Assembly (NCBI RefSeq): GCF_032931615.1
Contig: NZ_CP136759.1
Span: 1,116,001 to 1,180,000 of the forward strand
Direction of reading: 5' to 3'
DNA: 64,000 bases
Origin: Palleronia sp. LCG004
GTDB lineage: Bacteria > Pseudomonadota > Alphaproteobacteria > Rhodobacterales > Rhodobacteraceae
Shown here: positions 8,610 through 16,633 of the stretch, piece by piece
Layout: the number at the start of each line of letters is the position of its first letter
Position numbering within the stretch: position 1 is the stretch's first letter
Made by a program: the position numbers and the translations under genes
Notes under the pieces: generated by a model
What the model saw: only the letters and a program-made list of their open reading frames with translations
Database searches by the model: none
What the model was told of the DNA's origin: nothing

Positions 8610-9686
8610 ATGCAGACGAGACAGGCCGAGCGGATCCGCACGGCAGCCCATATCGCGATGATCGGCGCGGGCCTCGTCGCCGCGGCAATCGGCATGAGTC
8701 TTGCCAAGTCGATCCTCGCGCCGACCTTGCTTGCAGTCGTCGTCGGAATCGTCCTCTCACCAATTTCCGACTTCTGGGAACGGATCGGCGCACCGCGAAT
8801 GATCGGTGCGCTGGCATCCCTGTTTCTGGCGATCGGCGTCATCGTCCTCATCGCATCGCTGGCGCTTCCTGTCGCGGGACAGATCGTCGAAGCCTGGCCG
8901 CAGATCCAGAACGAAGTGCGTGGGACGCTCGTGGAATTCCAGAATGCGATCCGCGGCATCGAGAATGCTGGCGAGGAAGTCCAGCGCGCCATGGGGGGTG
9001 CCGGCACGGATGGCGACGGCGAAGGTGGCTCGGTGATCCCGTCGACGACCGATGCGCTGTTTCTCGCACCGTCCGTGGCAGGCCAGACCATCACGTTTGT
9101 CGGCGTGCTCTTCTTCTTCGTGCTTACGCGACAGGAGATCTACGGATGGGTGGCCCGGCGCCTGACCCCGCGCGGCGTCGAGGAAACGATCGCGCTGCGA
9201 CTTCTTCTGGCCGAGAGACACGTGGCCCGGTACTTCTTGACGATCACCGTGGTAAACGTACTCTTCGGCTGTGCTGTGACACTGGCATTCTACTTCATCG
9301 GTATGCCGAGCTTCTATCTTTGGGGTGTTGCGACGACCTTGCTGAACTTCGTTCTCTATCTCGGACCTGCGATCCTGTTCGTCGCGCTGGCGCTTGCGGG
9401 CGTCGTGGTTTTCGATGGGGCCTACGCCATGCTTCCGGCCATGACCTTCCTGGGGCTCAACCTGATCGAGGCGCAATTCGTCACACCATCCGCCATCGGC
9501 GCTTCGCTTGCGCTCAATCCGCTGTTGGTGTTCGTCGCACTTGTCTTCTTCCTGTGGCTCTGGGGGCCGATCGGCGGTTTTATCGCGATCCCGTTCGTTC
9601 TCTGGATCATGGTGATCGCGAATATGAGCGGCGAAACGAATACCTCCGACATCGATGACGATCTGACCGACGCAGAAATTACATAA
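8610..9686 (+). CDS. AI-2E family transporter / PerM-type membrane protein
   Basis: A 358-residue polytopic membrane protein of the PF01594 family (PerM/YdiK/TqsA). Two adjacent helices lie at about 14-55, followed by a long amphipathic segment, a helix near 150-165 and a cluster of four or five helices from about 210 to the end, with GPIGGFIAIP near the C terminus. The start is ATG 8610, 37 bases after phoB; the frame is open further upstream only within phoB. It may ride on the Pho transcript. The transported substrate is unknown; family members have been linked to autoinducer export or ion antiport. Confidence 0.8.
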   Translation: MQTRQAERIRTAAHIAMIGAGLVAAAIGMSLAKSILAPTLLAVVVGIVLSPISDFWERIGAPRMIGALASLFLAIGVIVLIASLALPVAGQIVEAWPQIQNEVRGTLVEFQNAIRGIENAGEEVQRAMGGAGTDGDGEGGSVIPSTTDALFLAPSVAGQTITFVGVLFFFVLTRQEIYGWVARRLTPRGVEETIALRLLLAERHVARYFLTITVVNVLFGCAVTLAFYFIGMPSFYLWGVATTLLNFVLYLGPAILFVALALAGVVVFDGAYAMLPAMTFLGLNLIEAQFVTPSAIGASLALNPLLVFVALVFFLWLWGPIGGFIAIPFVLWIMVIANMSGETNTSDIDDDLTDAEIT

Positions 9687-9770
9687 TTCTGGTTATACGA
9701 TTTCGCGACTAACTTCGTGTTGCAGATGCGTTCTGTTCGTACCCCCCTTTCAACTTACCAAATGCACAAC

Positions 9771-9798
9771 GAAAAAAGGCGCTCCGGAGAGCGCCTTT
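9771..9798 (-). terminator. Rho-independent terminator of rpsB-tsf
   Basis: A 10-bp perfect stem (9775-9784 with 9789-9798, loop CGGA) whose minus-strand 3' side runs into six Ts. It lies 25 bases beyond the tsf stop. The reverse direction (after the AI-2E gene) has only three Ts, so it mainly serves the minus strand. The rest of the 9687-9823 gap is A/T-rich and shows nothing else. Confidence 0.9.
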
Positions 9799-9823
9799 CC
9801 ATTTGACGTATCTGCAATCGCAA

Positions 9824-10699
9824 TCAGGTCGCGGCGGCCTTCTTCACCTCGGCAGCAAAGTCTTCCTTCTCCACCGTGATGCCTTCGCCGACTTCGACGC
9901 GGGCGAAGCCAGTGATCTCGATGCCCGCATCCTTCGCAGCTTCGGCGACAGTCTTGTCGGGATCGACGACGAACGCCTGATTGACGAGCGTCACTTCCGA
10001 CAGGAACTTCTTCATCCGGCCCTCGATCATCTTCTCGATGACCTGCTCGGGCTTGCCGCTTTCGCGGGCGATCTCCATCTGGACGTGCTTTTCCTTTTCG
10101 ACGATCGAACTGTCGAGTTCGGCCTCGTTCAGGGCCGCAGGTTTCACGGCAGCGATGTGCATCGCGATCTGGCGCGCGACCGTCTCGTCCGAGCCGGTAT
10201 AGGCCACGAGAACCCCGATCTTGCCCATTCCTTCGGCGGCGGCGTTGTGGACATAGGCCGCGACGTTCTCGCCCGTGAGCGTCTCCATCCGGCGCAGCGT
10301 CATGTTCTCGCCGATCTTGGCGATTGCATCGGTCAGGCGTTCCTTGACATGCTTGCCGCCGAGATCCGTCTCGTTCAGGGCAGCAACGTCATCGACGCCG
10401 ATCGCGACATTCGCGATGTCGGAGACGAGCTTCTGGAACTCCTCGTTCTTGGCGACGAAGTCGGTCTCGGAATTGACCTCGACCGCAACGCCGCGGCCGC
10501 CTTCGACCTTGACGGCGACGAGGCCCTCGGCCGCGGTGCGGTCAGCCTTCTTCGCGGCCTTTGCAAGGCCCTTCGTGCGCAGCCAGTCGATGGCCGCATC
10601 CATGTCGCCATCGGTCTCGGTCAGCGCCTTCTTGGCGTCCATCATGCCCGCGCCGGTGGCTTCGCGGAGCTTCTTCACGTCTGCAGCGGTGATCGCCAT
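9824..10699 (-). CDS. tsf: Elongation factor Ts
   Basis: A 291-residue nucleotide-exchange factor for EF-Tu. The N-terminal UBA-like part reads [21 protein letters not shown]. The TDFVAKN motif that contacts EF-Tu lies near 80-86, and the core and C-terminal module follow. Length is close to the usual value of about 290. It lies 100 bases downstream of rpsB on the same strand, the classical pair. Confidence 0.98.
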   Translation of the reverse strand: MAITAADVKKLREATGAGMMDAKKALTETDGDMDAAIDWLRTKGLAKAAKKADRTAAEGLVAVKVEGGRGVAVEVNSETDFVAKNEEFQKLVSDIANVAIGVDDVAALNETDLGGKHVKERLTDAIAKIGENMTLRRMETLTGENVAAYVHNAAAEGMGKIGVLVAYTGSDETVARQIAMHIAAVKPAALNEAELDSSIVEKEKHVQMEIARESGKPEQVIEKMIEGRMKKFLSEVTLVNQAFVVDPDKTVAEAAKDAGIEITGFARVEVGEGITVEKEDFAAEVKKAAAT

Positions 10700-10730
10700 C
10701 TTGGCTCTCCTCGTAGGTCTTTCGAATGGG

Positions 10731-10769
10731 TCGGGGCGGGCCTGCGGATCGCCGCCCTGCCCGCCCCGA
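10731..10769 (-). other. Hairpin in the rpsB-tsf intergenic spacer
   Basis: An 11-bp GC stem (10731-10741 with 10759-10769) lies between rpsB and tsf. There is no T-run on the minus strand, so it is more likely a processing or partial-attenuation element than a terminator. In several bacteria tsf is translated from both a joint and a shorter transcript. Confidence 0.55.
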
Positions 10770-10799
10770 TATCACATCGTCATGTCGGAAGGATGAGGC

Positions 10800-11669
10800 T
10801 CAGGCCTCGCCCTTCTCCTTGTTGTCGAGATCGTAGGGCGCGTCCTTGGCGACCGCGTCGTTCGCGACGGTCTCGTCGCTCACGGCCAGCGTGTCCTCGA
10901 CATTTGCGGGCGTCTCGTGGACTTCCTCGACCTCTTCGCTCATGTCTTCCATCGCGCCCATGTCGACACCAGCGGCGCCAAGCTGCGCCGACATGCCGTC
11001 GAGCGCGGCGCGGCTCACCAGATCGCAATAGAGCGCGATCGCACGCGCGGCGTCGTCATTGCCGGGAATGACGTAATCCACGCCTTCGGGCGAGCAGTTC
11101 GTGTCGACGATGGCCACGACCGGGATGCCGAGCTTCTTGGCTTCGGCGATGGCCAGATCTTCCTTGTTCACGTCGATCACGAAGAGAAGGTCCGGAACAC
11201 CGCCCATCTCGCGAATCCCGCCGAGCGAGGCTTCGAGCTTGGCCTGATCGCGTTCCAGCGACAGGCGCTCGCGCTTGGTCAGGCCTTCGGCACCTTCGCT
11301 CATCCGCGCGTCGATTTCCTTCAGGCGGTTGATCGACTGCGAAACTGTCTTCCAGTTGGTGAGCGTACCGCCGAGCCAGCGGTGGTTCATGTAGTACTGC
11401 GCGCAGCGCTCGGCCGCGTCGGCGATGGGCTTCTGTGCCTGGCGCTTGGTGCCGACGAAGAGGATGCGGCCGTTCTTGGCCACGGTGTCGCGGATCACCT
11501 GCAGCGCCTGGTCGAGCAGCGGCACGGTCTGCGTCAGGTCGAGAATGTGGATGCCGTTGCGATCACCGTAGATGTACTCGCCCATGCGGGGATTCCACCG
11601 CTGGGTCTGGTGACCGAAGTGTACGCCAGCCTCGAGCAGCTGACGCAAAGAGAACTCGGGAAGAGCCAT
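10800..11669 (-). CDS. rpsB: 30S ribosomal protein S2
   Basis: A 289-residue S2. The core shows the conserved [28 protein letters not shown] start, LDLTQT and [10 protein letters not shown], and [27 protein letters not shown]. After about residue 235 there is an acidic low-complexity tail of some 50 residues, making it longer than the 241-residue E. coli protein; such tails are common in alphaproteobacteria. It is upstream of tsf on the minus strand. Confidence 0.98.
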   Translation of the reverse strand: MALPEFSLRQLLEAGVHFGHQTQRWNPRMGEYIYGDRNGIHILDLTQTVPLLDQALQVIRDTVAKNGRILFVGTKRQAQKPIADAAERCAQYYMNHRWLGGTLTNWKTVSQSINRLKEIDARMSEGAEGLTKRERLSLERDQAKLEASLGGIREMGGVPDLLFVIDVNKEDLAIAEAKKLGIPVVAIVDTNCSPEGVDYVIPGNDDAARAIALYCDLVSRAALDGMSAQLGAAGVDMGAMEDMSEEVEEVHETPANVEDTLAVSDETVANDAVAKDAPYDLDNKEKGEA

Positions 11670-11820
11670 TTGTCTGTCCTTTTTCCGGTTTCGAACCTCG
11701 GCGAAGCTGTTTGAGGGGTTTGCCCCAACCGGTGGATCCTTCGGGGATGTCTCCCCCGGGGACCCGAGCCCCGCCTGTGAAGTGCCGTCGCGTTACAGCC
11801 TTCGGTCGCCGATTGCAAGT
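11670..11820 (-). promoter_or_regulatory. Leader and possible promoter of rpsB
   Basis: Read on the minus strand, TTGCAA (11813-11818) and TGTAAC (11792-11797) form a weak promoter-like pair with a short 15-base spacer. The roughly 115 bases down to the rpsB start contain several short GC stems (for example around CCCGGGGG and GGGGCAAACCCC). Autoregulated S2 leaders exist in other bacteria, but I cannot match this to a known family. The rest of the gap up to psuK shows nothing distinct. Confidence 0.3.
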
Positions 11821-11898
11821 CGCAGGGATGGTTTCCGCGCCACATCGCCGATCAGGGGGACTTGCGCGCGGATCGCGGGTGGCGCAATCACCGGCAGG

Positions 11899-12786
11899 AT
11901 GGAAACGCGCGTTATCTGTATCGGATCGGTCCTGTGGGACACGATCGGGCGCACCCCGAGGACCATGGCATTGGGCCACGACGTCGCGGGACGGATCACC
12001 CGCGATCCGGGCGGCGTCGCCCTCAACATCGCGCTGGGGCTCGTCCGGCTCGGACTGTCACCAGATCTGCTGAGCGCGGTGGGCCGCGATGCGGAGGGCG
12101 AGGCAATCGCCGCCCTCGCCCGTGCGCGCGGTATCGGCACCGAGATGCTCTACCTGTCCGAGGACCTCCCGACGGACCGCTACATGGCGATCGAGGGTGC
12201 CAACGGCCTCGTTGCCGCGATCGCGGATGCGCATTCGCTCGAAGAGGCCGGCGACAAGATCCTTCGTCCGTTGATCGACGGACGGCTCGGATCCGACGAG
12301 CGGCCCTTCACGGGCGTTGCGGCGCTGGACGGCAACCTCTCGGAAGATCTTCTGGCACGGATCGCGACGGGCCCCTGGCTAGGTGCCGCGGATCTGCGCG
12401 TCGCTCCGGCCTCGACCGGCAAGGCGCTACGCCTCCTGCCGCTCCTGCGCCATCCCCGCGCGGTGATCTACGTCAATCTCGAAGAGGCCGGCCTGCTGCT
12501 CGGTGCCAAGGTCGACACCGCCCCCGAGGCCGCCCGTGCCCTTGTCGCGCGCGGGGCGTCGCGCGTCCTCGTGACGAACGGTCCTGCGCCCTGCGCCATG
12601 GCGGATGCGTCGGGCACGATCGAGGCCCGCCCGCCGCAGGTCACCGTGACCCGCGTCACCGGTGCAGGCGACAGTTTCATGGCCGCCCATATCGCCGCCG
12701 AGCTGCGCGGCGAAACCGGCGAGGACGCGCTTCGCGCAGCTCTCGTCGCTGCGGCCGCACATGTTTCCGGAGAGACCCCGACATGA
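11899..12786 (+). CDS. psuK: PfkB-family sugar kinase, probable pseudouridine kinase
   Basis: A 295-residue ribokinase-family protein. The N-terminal GG-type region is PGGVALNIALGLVRLGL, and the C-terminal signature VTGAGDSFMAAH (about 254-265) contains the catalytic Asp and anion hole. The stop overlaps psuG by 4 bases (ATGA). Because psuG follows directly, the substrate is inferred to be pseudouridine, giving pseudouridine 5'-phosphate. I chose the ATG at 11899, preceded by CAGGATGG; upstream in-frame codons lie in the rpsB promoter region. Kinase family secure, substrate from context. Confidence 0.85.
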   Translation: METRVICIGSVLWDTIGRTPRTMALGHDVAGRITRDPGGVALNIALGLVRLGLSPDLLSAVGRDAEGEAIAALARARGIGTEMLYLSEDLPTDRYMAIEGANGLVAAIADAHSLEEAGDKILRPLIDGRLGSDERPFTGVAALDGNLSEDLLARIATGPWLGAADLRVAPASTGKALRLLPLLRHPRAVIYVNLEEAGLLLGAKVDTAPEAARALVARGASRVLVTNGPAPCAMADASGTIEARPPQVTVTRVTGAGDSFMAAHIAAELRGETGEDALRAALVAAAAHVSGETPT

Positions 12787-13730
12787 CACTTCCCCTTTCG
12801 CTTTCCCCCGAAGTCGCCTCCGCCAAGGAGGATGGTCGACCGATCGTCGCGCTCGAATCGACGATCATCACCCATGGCATGCCCTGGCCCCGCAACGTCG
12901 AGACCGCGCGTCAGGTCGAGGCGGAGATCCGCGCCGCCGATGCCGTCCCCGCGACGATTGCCGTGCTCGACGGGACGCTCCACGTGGGGCTCACCGACGA
13001 TCAGCTCGACGCGCTCGCGCAATCGGGCGGCGTCGCAAAGCTTTCGCGCGCGGACCTTGCCGTGGCGATCGCCACCGGCGGGACCGGGGCCACCACGGTC
13101 GCAGGCACGATGATCGGCGCGCGCCTCGCGGGTATCGAGGTCTTTGCTACCGGCGGGATCGGCGGTGTCCATCGCGGTGCCGGTGTGACCTTTGACGTCT
13201 CGGCTGATCTTCGGGAGCTCTCCGAAACGCCCGTCACGGTGGTCGCCGCGGGTGCCAAGGCCATCCTCGACCTTCGCAAGACCTGGGAGATGCTCGAAAC
13301 CCTTGGTGTGCCGGTCATCGCCTACGGACAGGACACGATCCCGGCCTTCTGGTCGGCGAGTTCGCCCTATCCCGCACCGCTCCGGCTCGACCGGGCTGCC
13401 GACATTGCAGCATCGCACCTGATGCGCGGCGCGATGGGGTTGCCGGGTGGCCAGCTGATCGCCAACCCGATCCCGGCCGAGCACGAGATCCCCGCCGAGG
13501 AGCTCGCCCCCGTGATCGACGCCGCGCTGGCAGAGGCCCGCAAAGAGGGAATCTCGGCCAAATCCGTGACGCCCTTCCTTCTTGCCAGGGTCTTCGAGAT
13601 GACGGAAGGCCGCTCGCTCGAAGCGAATATCGCACTGGTGCTGAACAATGCGCGTCTCGCAGCCTCCATCGCCCACGAGATCGGCGCATTGAGACGAGAG
13701 GCGATCGACGGGGCCGCCCCGTCATTGTAG
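12783..13730 (+). CDS. psuG: Pseudouridine-5'-phosphate glycosidase
   Basis: A 315-residue C-glycosidase that splits pseudouridine 5'-phosphate into uracil and ribose 5-phosphate. Conserved blocks are ALESTIITHGMP (23-34), GTGATTVAGTM, ATGGIGGVHRG, the SADLRELSETPVTVVAAGAKAILDL block, and GQDTIPAFW. Length is normal. The start overlaps psuK, so kinase and glycosidase are made together. No nucleoside transporter or hydrolase partner lies next to them. Confidence 0.94.
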   Translation: MTLPLSLSPEVASAKEDGRPIVALESTIITHGMPWPRNVETARQVEAEIRAADAVPATIAVLDGTLHVGLTDDQLDALAQSGGVAKLSRADLAVAIATGGTGATTVAGTMIGARLAGIEVFATGGIGGVHRGAGVTFDVSADLRELSETPVTVVAAGAKAILDLRKTWEMLETLGVPVIAYGQDTIPAFWSASSPYPAPLRLDRAADIAASHLMRGAMGLPGGQLIANPIPAEHEIPAEELAPVIDAALAEARKEGISAKSVTPFLLARVFEMTEGRSLEANIALVLNNARLAASIAHEIGALRREAIDGAAPSL

Positions 13731-13787
13731 GCGGACGCGCCCTGCCCTAGATTGATCCGGTAATCAAACCCCGGGATCGCGATCATC

Positions 13788-14480
13788 TTGCCCAAGGACG
13801 ACAACCAGAAACGCCGGCCCCCGTTCGGGGGGCTGAGAGCGAATTTCCTGACCGGCCTGGTGGTGATCGCACCGATCGGCCTGACGATATGGCTCATCTG
13901 GGCGGTGATCGGATGGGTCGACGGCTTCGTGCTGCCTTTCGTCCCGAACCGCTTCAAGCCCGAGCAATATATCGGGATAAACCTGCGCGGCGTCGGGGTG
14001 ATCTTCTTCCTGATCTTCACTGTGATCGTGGGCTGGCTCGCCAAGGGGCTGATCGGCCGATCGCTTCTGCGTTGGGGAGAGGGGCTGGTCGACCGGATGC
14101 CGATCGTGCGTTCGGTCTATAACGGACTGAAGCAGATCGCCGAGACTGTCTTCGCCCAGTCCGATACGTCCTTCGACAAGGCTGTGCTGGTCGAATATCC
14201 GCGCAAGGGCCTCTGGGCGATCGGCTTCGTCTCGACCGAAGCCAAGGGCGAGATCGTGGACAAGATCCCATCGCCGGACGACAAGATGGCGGTGTTCCTG
14301 CCAACCACCCCGAACCCTACGTCGGGGTTCCTGCTCTTCGTGTTGAAAAGCGACGTGATCGATCTGGACATGAGCGTCGAGGATGCGGCGAAGCTCGTCA
14401 TCTCGGCGGGGCTCGTCTATCCCAATCCCAAGAACCCTGCGAAACCCGCGATCGACAATCCCGCCCACGCGGCGGAATGA
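13788..14480 (+). CDS. DUF502 family membrane protein
   Basis: A 230-residue protein of the DUF502 family, widespread in proteobacteria. Two transmembrane helices lie near residues 18-40 and 65-90, and the conserved RMPIVRSVYNGLKQIAETVF segment follows. The C-terminal half is soluble and ends in Pro/Asn/Ala-rich residues. The TTG at 13788 starts it; no ATG fits better. Function is unknown. It converges on the patatin gene with adjacent stop codons. Confidence 0.8.
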   Translation: MPKDDNQKRRPPFGGLRANFLTGLVVIAPIGLTIWLIWAVIGWVDGFVLPFVPNRFKPEQYIGINLRGVGVIFFLIFTVIVGWLAKGLIGRSLLRWGEGLVDRMPIVRSVYNGLKQIAETVFAQSDTSFDKAVLVEYPRKGLWAIGFVSTEAKGEIVDKIPSPDDKMAVFLPTTPNPTSGFLLFVLKSDVIDLDMSVEDAAKLVISAGLVYPNPKNPAKPAIDNPAHAAE

Positions 14481-15515
14481 TCAGTCGAACATTTCACGCA
14501 GATCCACCGACGGCCGGGTCCCGAGCGCGTCGTACTGCGTCTCGATAAATCGATCTGCCTGTTTCCGTCCGGCCTCTTTCAGACGCTGGATGATCAGCGC
14601 GGACGGTACAGTCTTGGTTGCGACGGACAGGTCTGCCATCAGGTCGTCATCGGAAATCATGTGGATATGCAGGCGCTTCATGGCCCCTTCTGCAATCGTT
14701 CCGTCATCCAGAAGCCGCTGCACGAAGTGGATCGACCGAAGTTCACGCAGCAATGAAGAATTGAAGCTTATCTCATTGACCCTGTTCATGATTTCATGTG
14801 GCGCGTAGGGTAGGTCATCGCGATAGAGCGGATTGATGTTGACGATGACGATATCCGACGGAAGCTCAGGCCGGAACAGCGGGAAAAGCGCCGGATTGCC
14901 GGAATATCCGCCGTCCCAATAGGCCTCCAGCGTGCCGTCCTCTCCCGGGATCTCGACGGCCTGGAAAAGCGTCGGAAGGCAGGCCGACGCCATGATTGCG
15001 TCAGGCGTGATCTCTTCCCCGGAAAAGATCCGGATCTTGCCCGACCGAACGTTCGTCGCGCAGATGAAAAGTGCGGGTCCGTCTCCCGCACAGATCCGAC
15101 CGAAATGCATGTCGCGCACGATCGGCTCGAGAGGGTTTCGGTAGAACGGCCCATAGGAATACGGGCTTGTCGTGCGCGCGATGAAATCGCCCAAGGCGTA
15201 GGGAGGTGACATCTCGATTGCGTGGCTGAGTTGGGGCGTCGTCGGAAGAAAAGGCTGCAACCAGTCGGGCATGGCCAGATCGGCCAATTGCCCGACACGG
15301 GACCACACCCAGTCGAGCGCCGCGCGCGCACCTTCCGGCCCGGACTCGATCAGTCCCGCCTTGACCGCCGCACCGTTGAGTGCACCGGCCGAGGTTCCCG
15401 TGATCGCGGCGATCTCGACCTCGTTGCCTTCGAGCAGCCTGTCGAGCACGCCCCAGGTGAACGCGCCATGCGCACCGCCGCCCTGAAGCGCCAGATTGAT
15501 CTTCGGACGGGTCAT
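14481..15515 (-). CDS. Patatin-like phospholipase
   Basis: A 344-residue patatin-fold acyl hydrolase. The oxyanion loop is GGGAHG (12-17), the nucleophile elbow is GTSAG with S42, and the catalytic Asp lies in DGGYSG (about 190). Start is ATG 15515, 7 bases after the stop of bdhA; the frame extends further only into bdhA. Sharing a strand with 3-hydroxybutyrate dehydrogenase fits a lipid or polyhydroxyalkanoate context, and patatin-like proteins do occur beside bdh in this group. The substrate is not predictable. Confidence 0.88.
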   Translation of the reverse strand: MTRPKINLALQGGGAHGAFTWGVLDRLLEGNEVEIAAITGTSAGALNGAAVKAGLIESGPEGARAALDWVWSRVGQLADLAMPDWLQPFLPTTPQLSHAIEMSPPYALGDFIARTTSPYSYGPFYRNPLEPIVRDMHFGRICAGDGPALFICATNVRSGKIRIFSGEEITPDAIMASACLPTLFQAVEIPGEDGTLEAYWDGGYSGNPALFPLFRPELPSDIVIVNINPLYRDDLPYAPHEIMNRVNEISFNSSLLRELRSIHFVQRLLDDGTIAEGAMKRLHIHMISDDDLMADLSVATKTVPSALIIQRLKEAGRKQADRFIETQYDALGTRPSVDLREMFD

Positions 15516-15522
15516 CGAATGA

Positions 15523-16296
15523 TCAAAGCGCGGTCCAGCCGCCATCGACGCTGATGGCGGTGCCGGTGATCTGCGCGGCGGCATCGGTGCAGAGGAACAC
15601 GCACGTTCCGCCAAGCTGTTCGACAGTGACGAAATCTTTCGACGGCTGGCGGGCAAGAAGCACCTTCTCGATCACCTCGTCACGGTCCATATCGTATTCC
15701 TTCATCGTATCGGGGATCTGCGATTCGACGAGCGGCGTCAGCACGTAGCCCGGGCAGACAGCGTTGCAGGTGATGGGCTCGCGCGCGGTCTCCAGCGCGA
15801 CGGTCTTCGACAGGCCCACGATGCCGTGCTTGGCCGCAACATAGGCCGACTTGTAAGGCGAGGCCGTCAGCCCGTGTGCCGAGGCGACGTTGACGATGCG
15901 CCCCCATCCTGCCTCGCGCATCATCGGAAGCGCCGCTGCCGTCGTATGGAAGGCGGAGGTGAGATTGATCGCGATGATCGCATCCCATTTCTCGGTCGGA
16001 AATTTCTCGATCGCGGCGACATGCTGGATGCCCGCATTGTTGACCAGGATGTCGCACCGCCCGGCCTTCTCGATCAACGCGCGTGCCTCGTCACCCTTCG
16101 AAAGATCCGCCTTGATATAACGCGCCTCGACGCCGTGTTCTGCCGCGATCTCACGGGCGAGCGCATGATCCTCGTCGTTGTCGGTGAATGAGTTCAATAC
16201 CACGTCCGCGCCCGCCTTGGCGAGTTCGCGAGCGATCCCAAGCCCGATTCCGGAATTCGATCCGGTGACGATCGCGGTCTTCCCCTTGAGTTCCAT
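15523..16296 (-). CDS. bdhA: D-3-hydroxybutyrate dehydrogenase
   Basis: A 257-residue short-chain dehydrogenase interconverting 3-hydroxybutyrate and acetoacetate with NAD. The cofactor motif is TGSNSGIGLG (11-20), NNAG is at 86-89, the catalytic residues are S139, Y152 and K156, and the lid segment CPGYVLTPLVESQI is characteristic of 3-hydroxybutyrate dehydrogenases. The ATG at 16296 has AGGAG upstream. It works in breakdown of polyhydroxybutyrate, consistent with the phasin gene at 55.6 kb. Confidence 0.92.
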   Translation of the reverse strand: MELKGKTAIVTGSNSGIGLGIARELAKAGADVVLNSFTDNDEDHALAREIAAEHGVEARYIKADLSKGDEARALIEKAGRCDILVNNAGIQHVAAIEKFPTEKWDAIIAINLTSAFHTTAAALPMMREAGWGRIVNVASAHGLTASPYKSAYVAAKHGIVGLSKTVALETAREPITCNAVCPGYVLTPLVESQIPDTMKEYDMDRDEVIEKVLLARQPSKDFVTVEQLGGTCVFLCTDAAAQITGTAISVDGGWTAL

Positions 16297-16445
16297 GACG
16301 GTCGCTCCTCTGCGCTGAATGGCGGCGTTTCTGCGGGTGCAAGATACGGTGGAGGGAGTCGGAATCAATGACGGCAGATCCGTCGATCGCCGCCAATCGG
16401 GAATCACCTGCATGAACTGCATTGCGCATCCCGGGACTCGCCAAT

Positions 16446-16520
16446 AAAAAAACGCCCGCACAAGGCGGGCGTTAAGTTATTGAGGCAGGTTTCATACAGG
16501 CAAGAAACCTATCGAGCAGT
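16446..16520 (-). ncRNA. Candidate small RNA upstream of bdhA
   Basis: On the minus strand a promoter-like pair is followed by about 75 bases with no gene and then a strong terminator. The body contains a 7-bp hairpin (16504-16510 with 16487-16493, loop of 10) and ends in a 9-bp stem (16465-16473 with 16451-16459) followed by a run of seven Ts. No minus-strand gene lies to the right that needs this terminator, so an independent transcript is implied. It also holds a 7-codon frame (ATG at 16495 to TAA at 16472), so a leader-peptide attenuator for bdhA is an alternative. Not matched to a known family. Confidence 0.6.
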
Positions 16521-16526
16521 GCATCT

Positions 16527-16554
16527 GTTATAAGCGATTCCGCGCCGGGATCAA
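16527..16554 (-). promoter_or_regulatory. Sigma-70-like promoter for the candidate small RNA
   Basis: Minus-strand TTGATC (16549-16554) and TATAAC (16527-16532) are separated by 16 bases. Transcription would begin near 16520. In the 337-base gap between bdhA and the next gene I see this promoter, the small-RNA body and its terminator; 16555-16633 holds the unidentified promoter of the plus-strand gene. Confidence 0.5.
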
Positions 16555-16633
16555 ATCCTAAATGTTTGCTGTCACTCACAACCCCCCGTAATCTGGGCCA
16601 AACACAGAACGGGCAAAGCAGACAGGATCCGAT

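Noticed and set aside
10800..10960. Acidic low-complexity tail of ribosomal protein S2 as a possible frameshift product
   Set aside because: The frame is continuous, codon use is unchanged and such tails are common in alphaproteobacterial S2.
13752..13767. FNR-like palindrome TTGAT-N6-ATCAA before the DUF502 gene
   Set aside because: FNR sites need a 4-base spacer (14 bases in all); here the spacer is 6, so the geometry is wrong.
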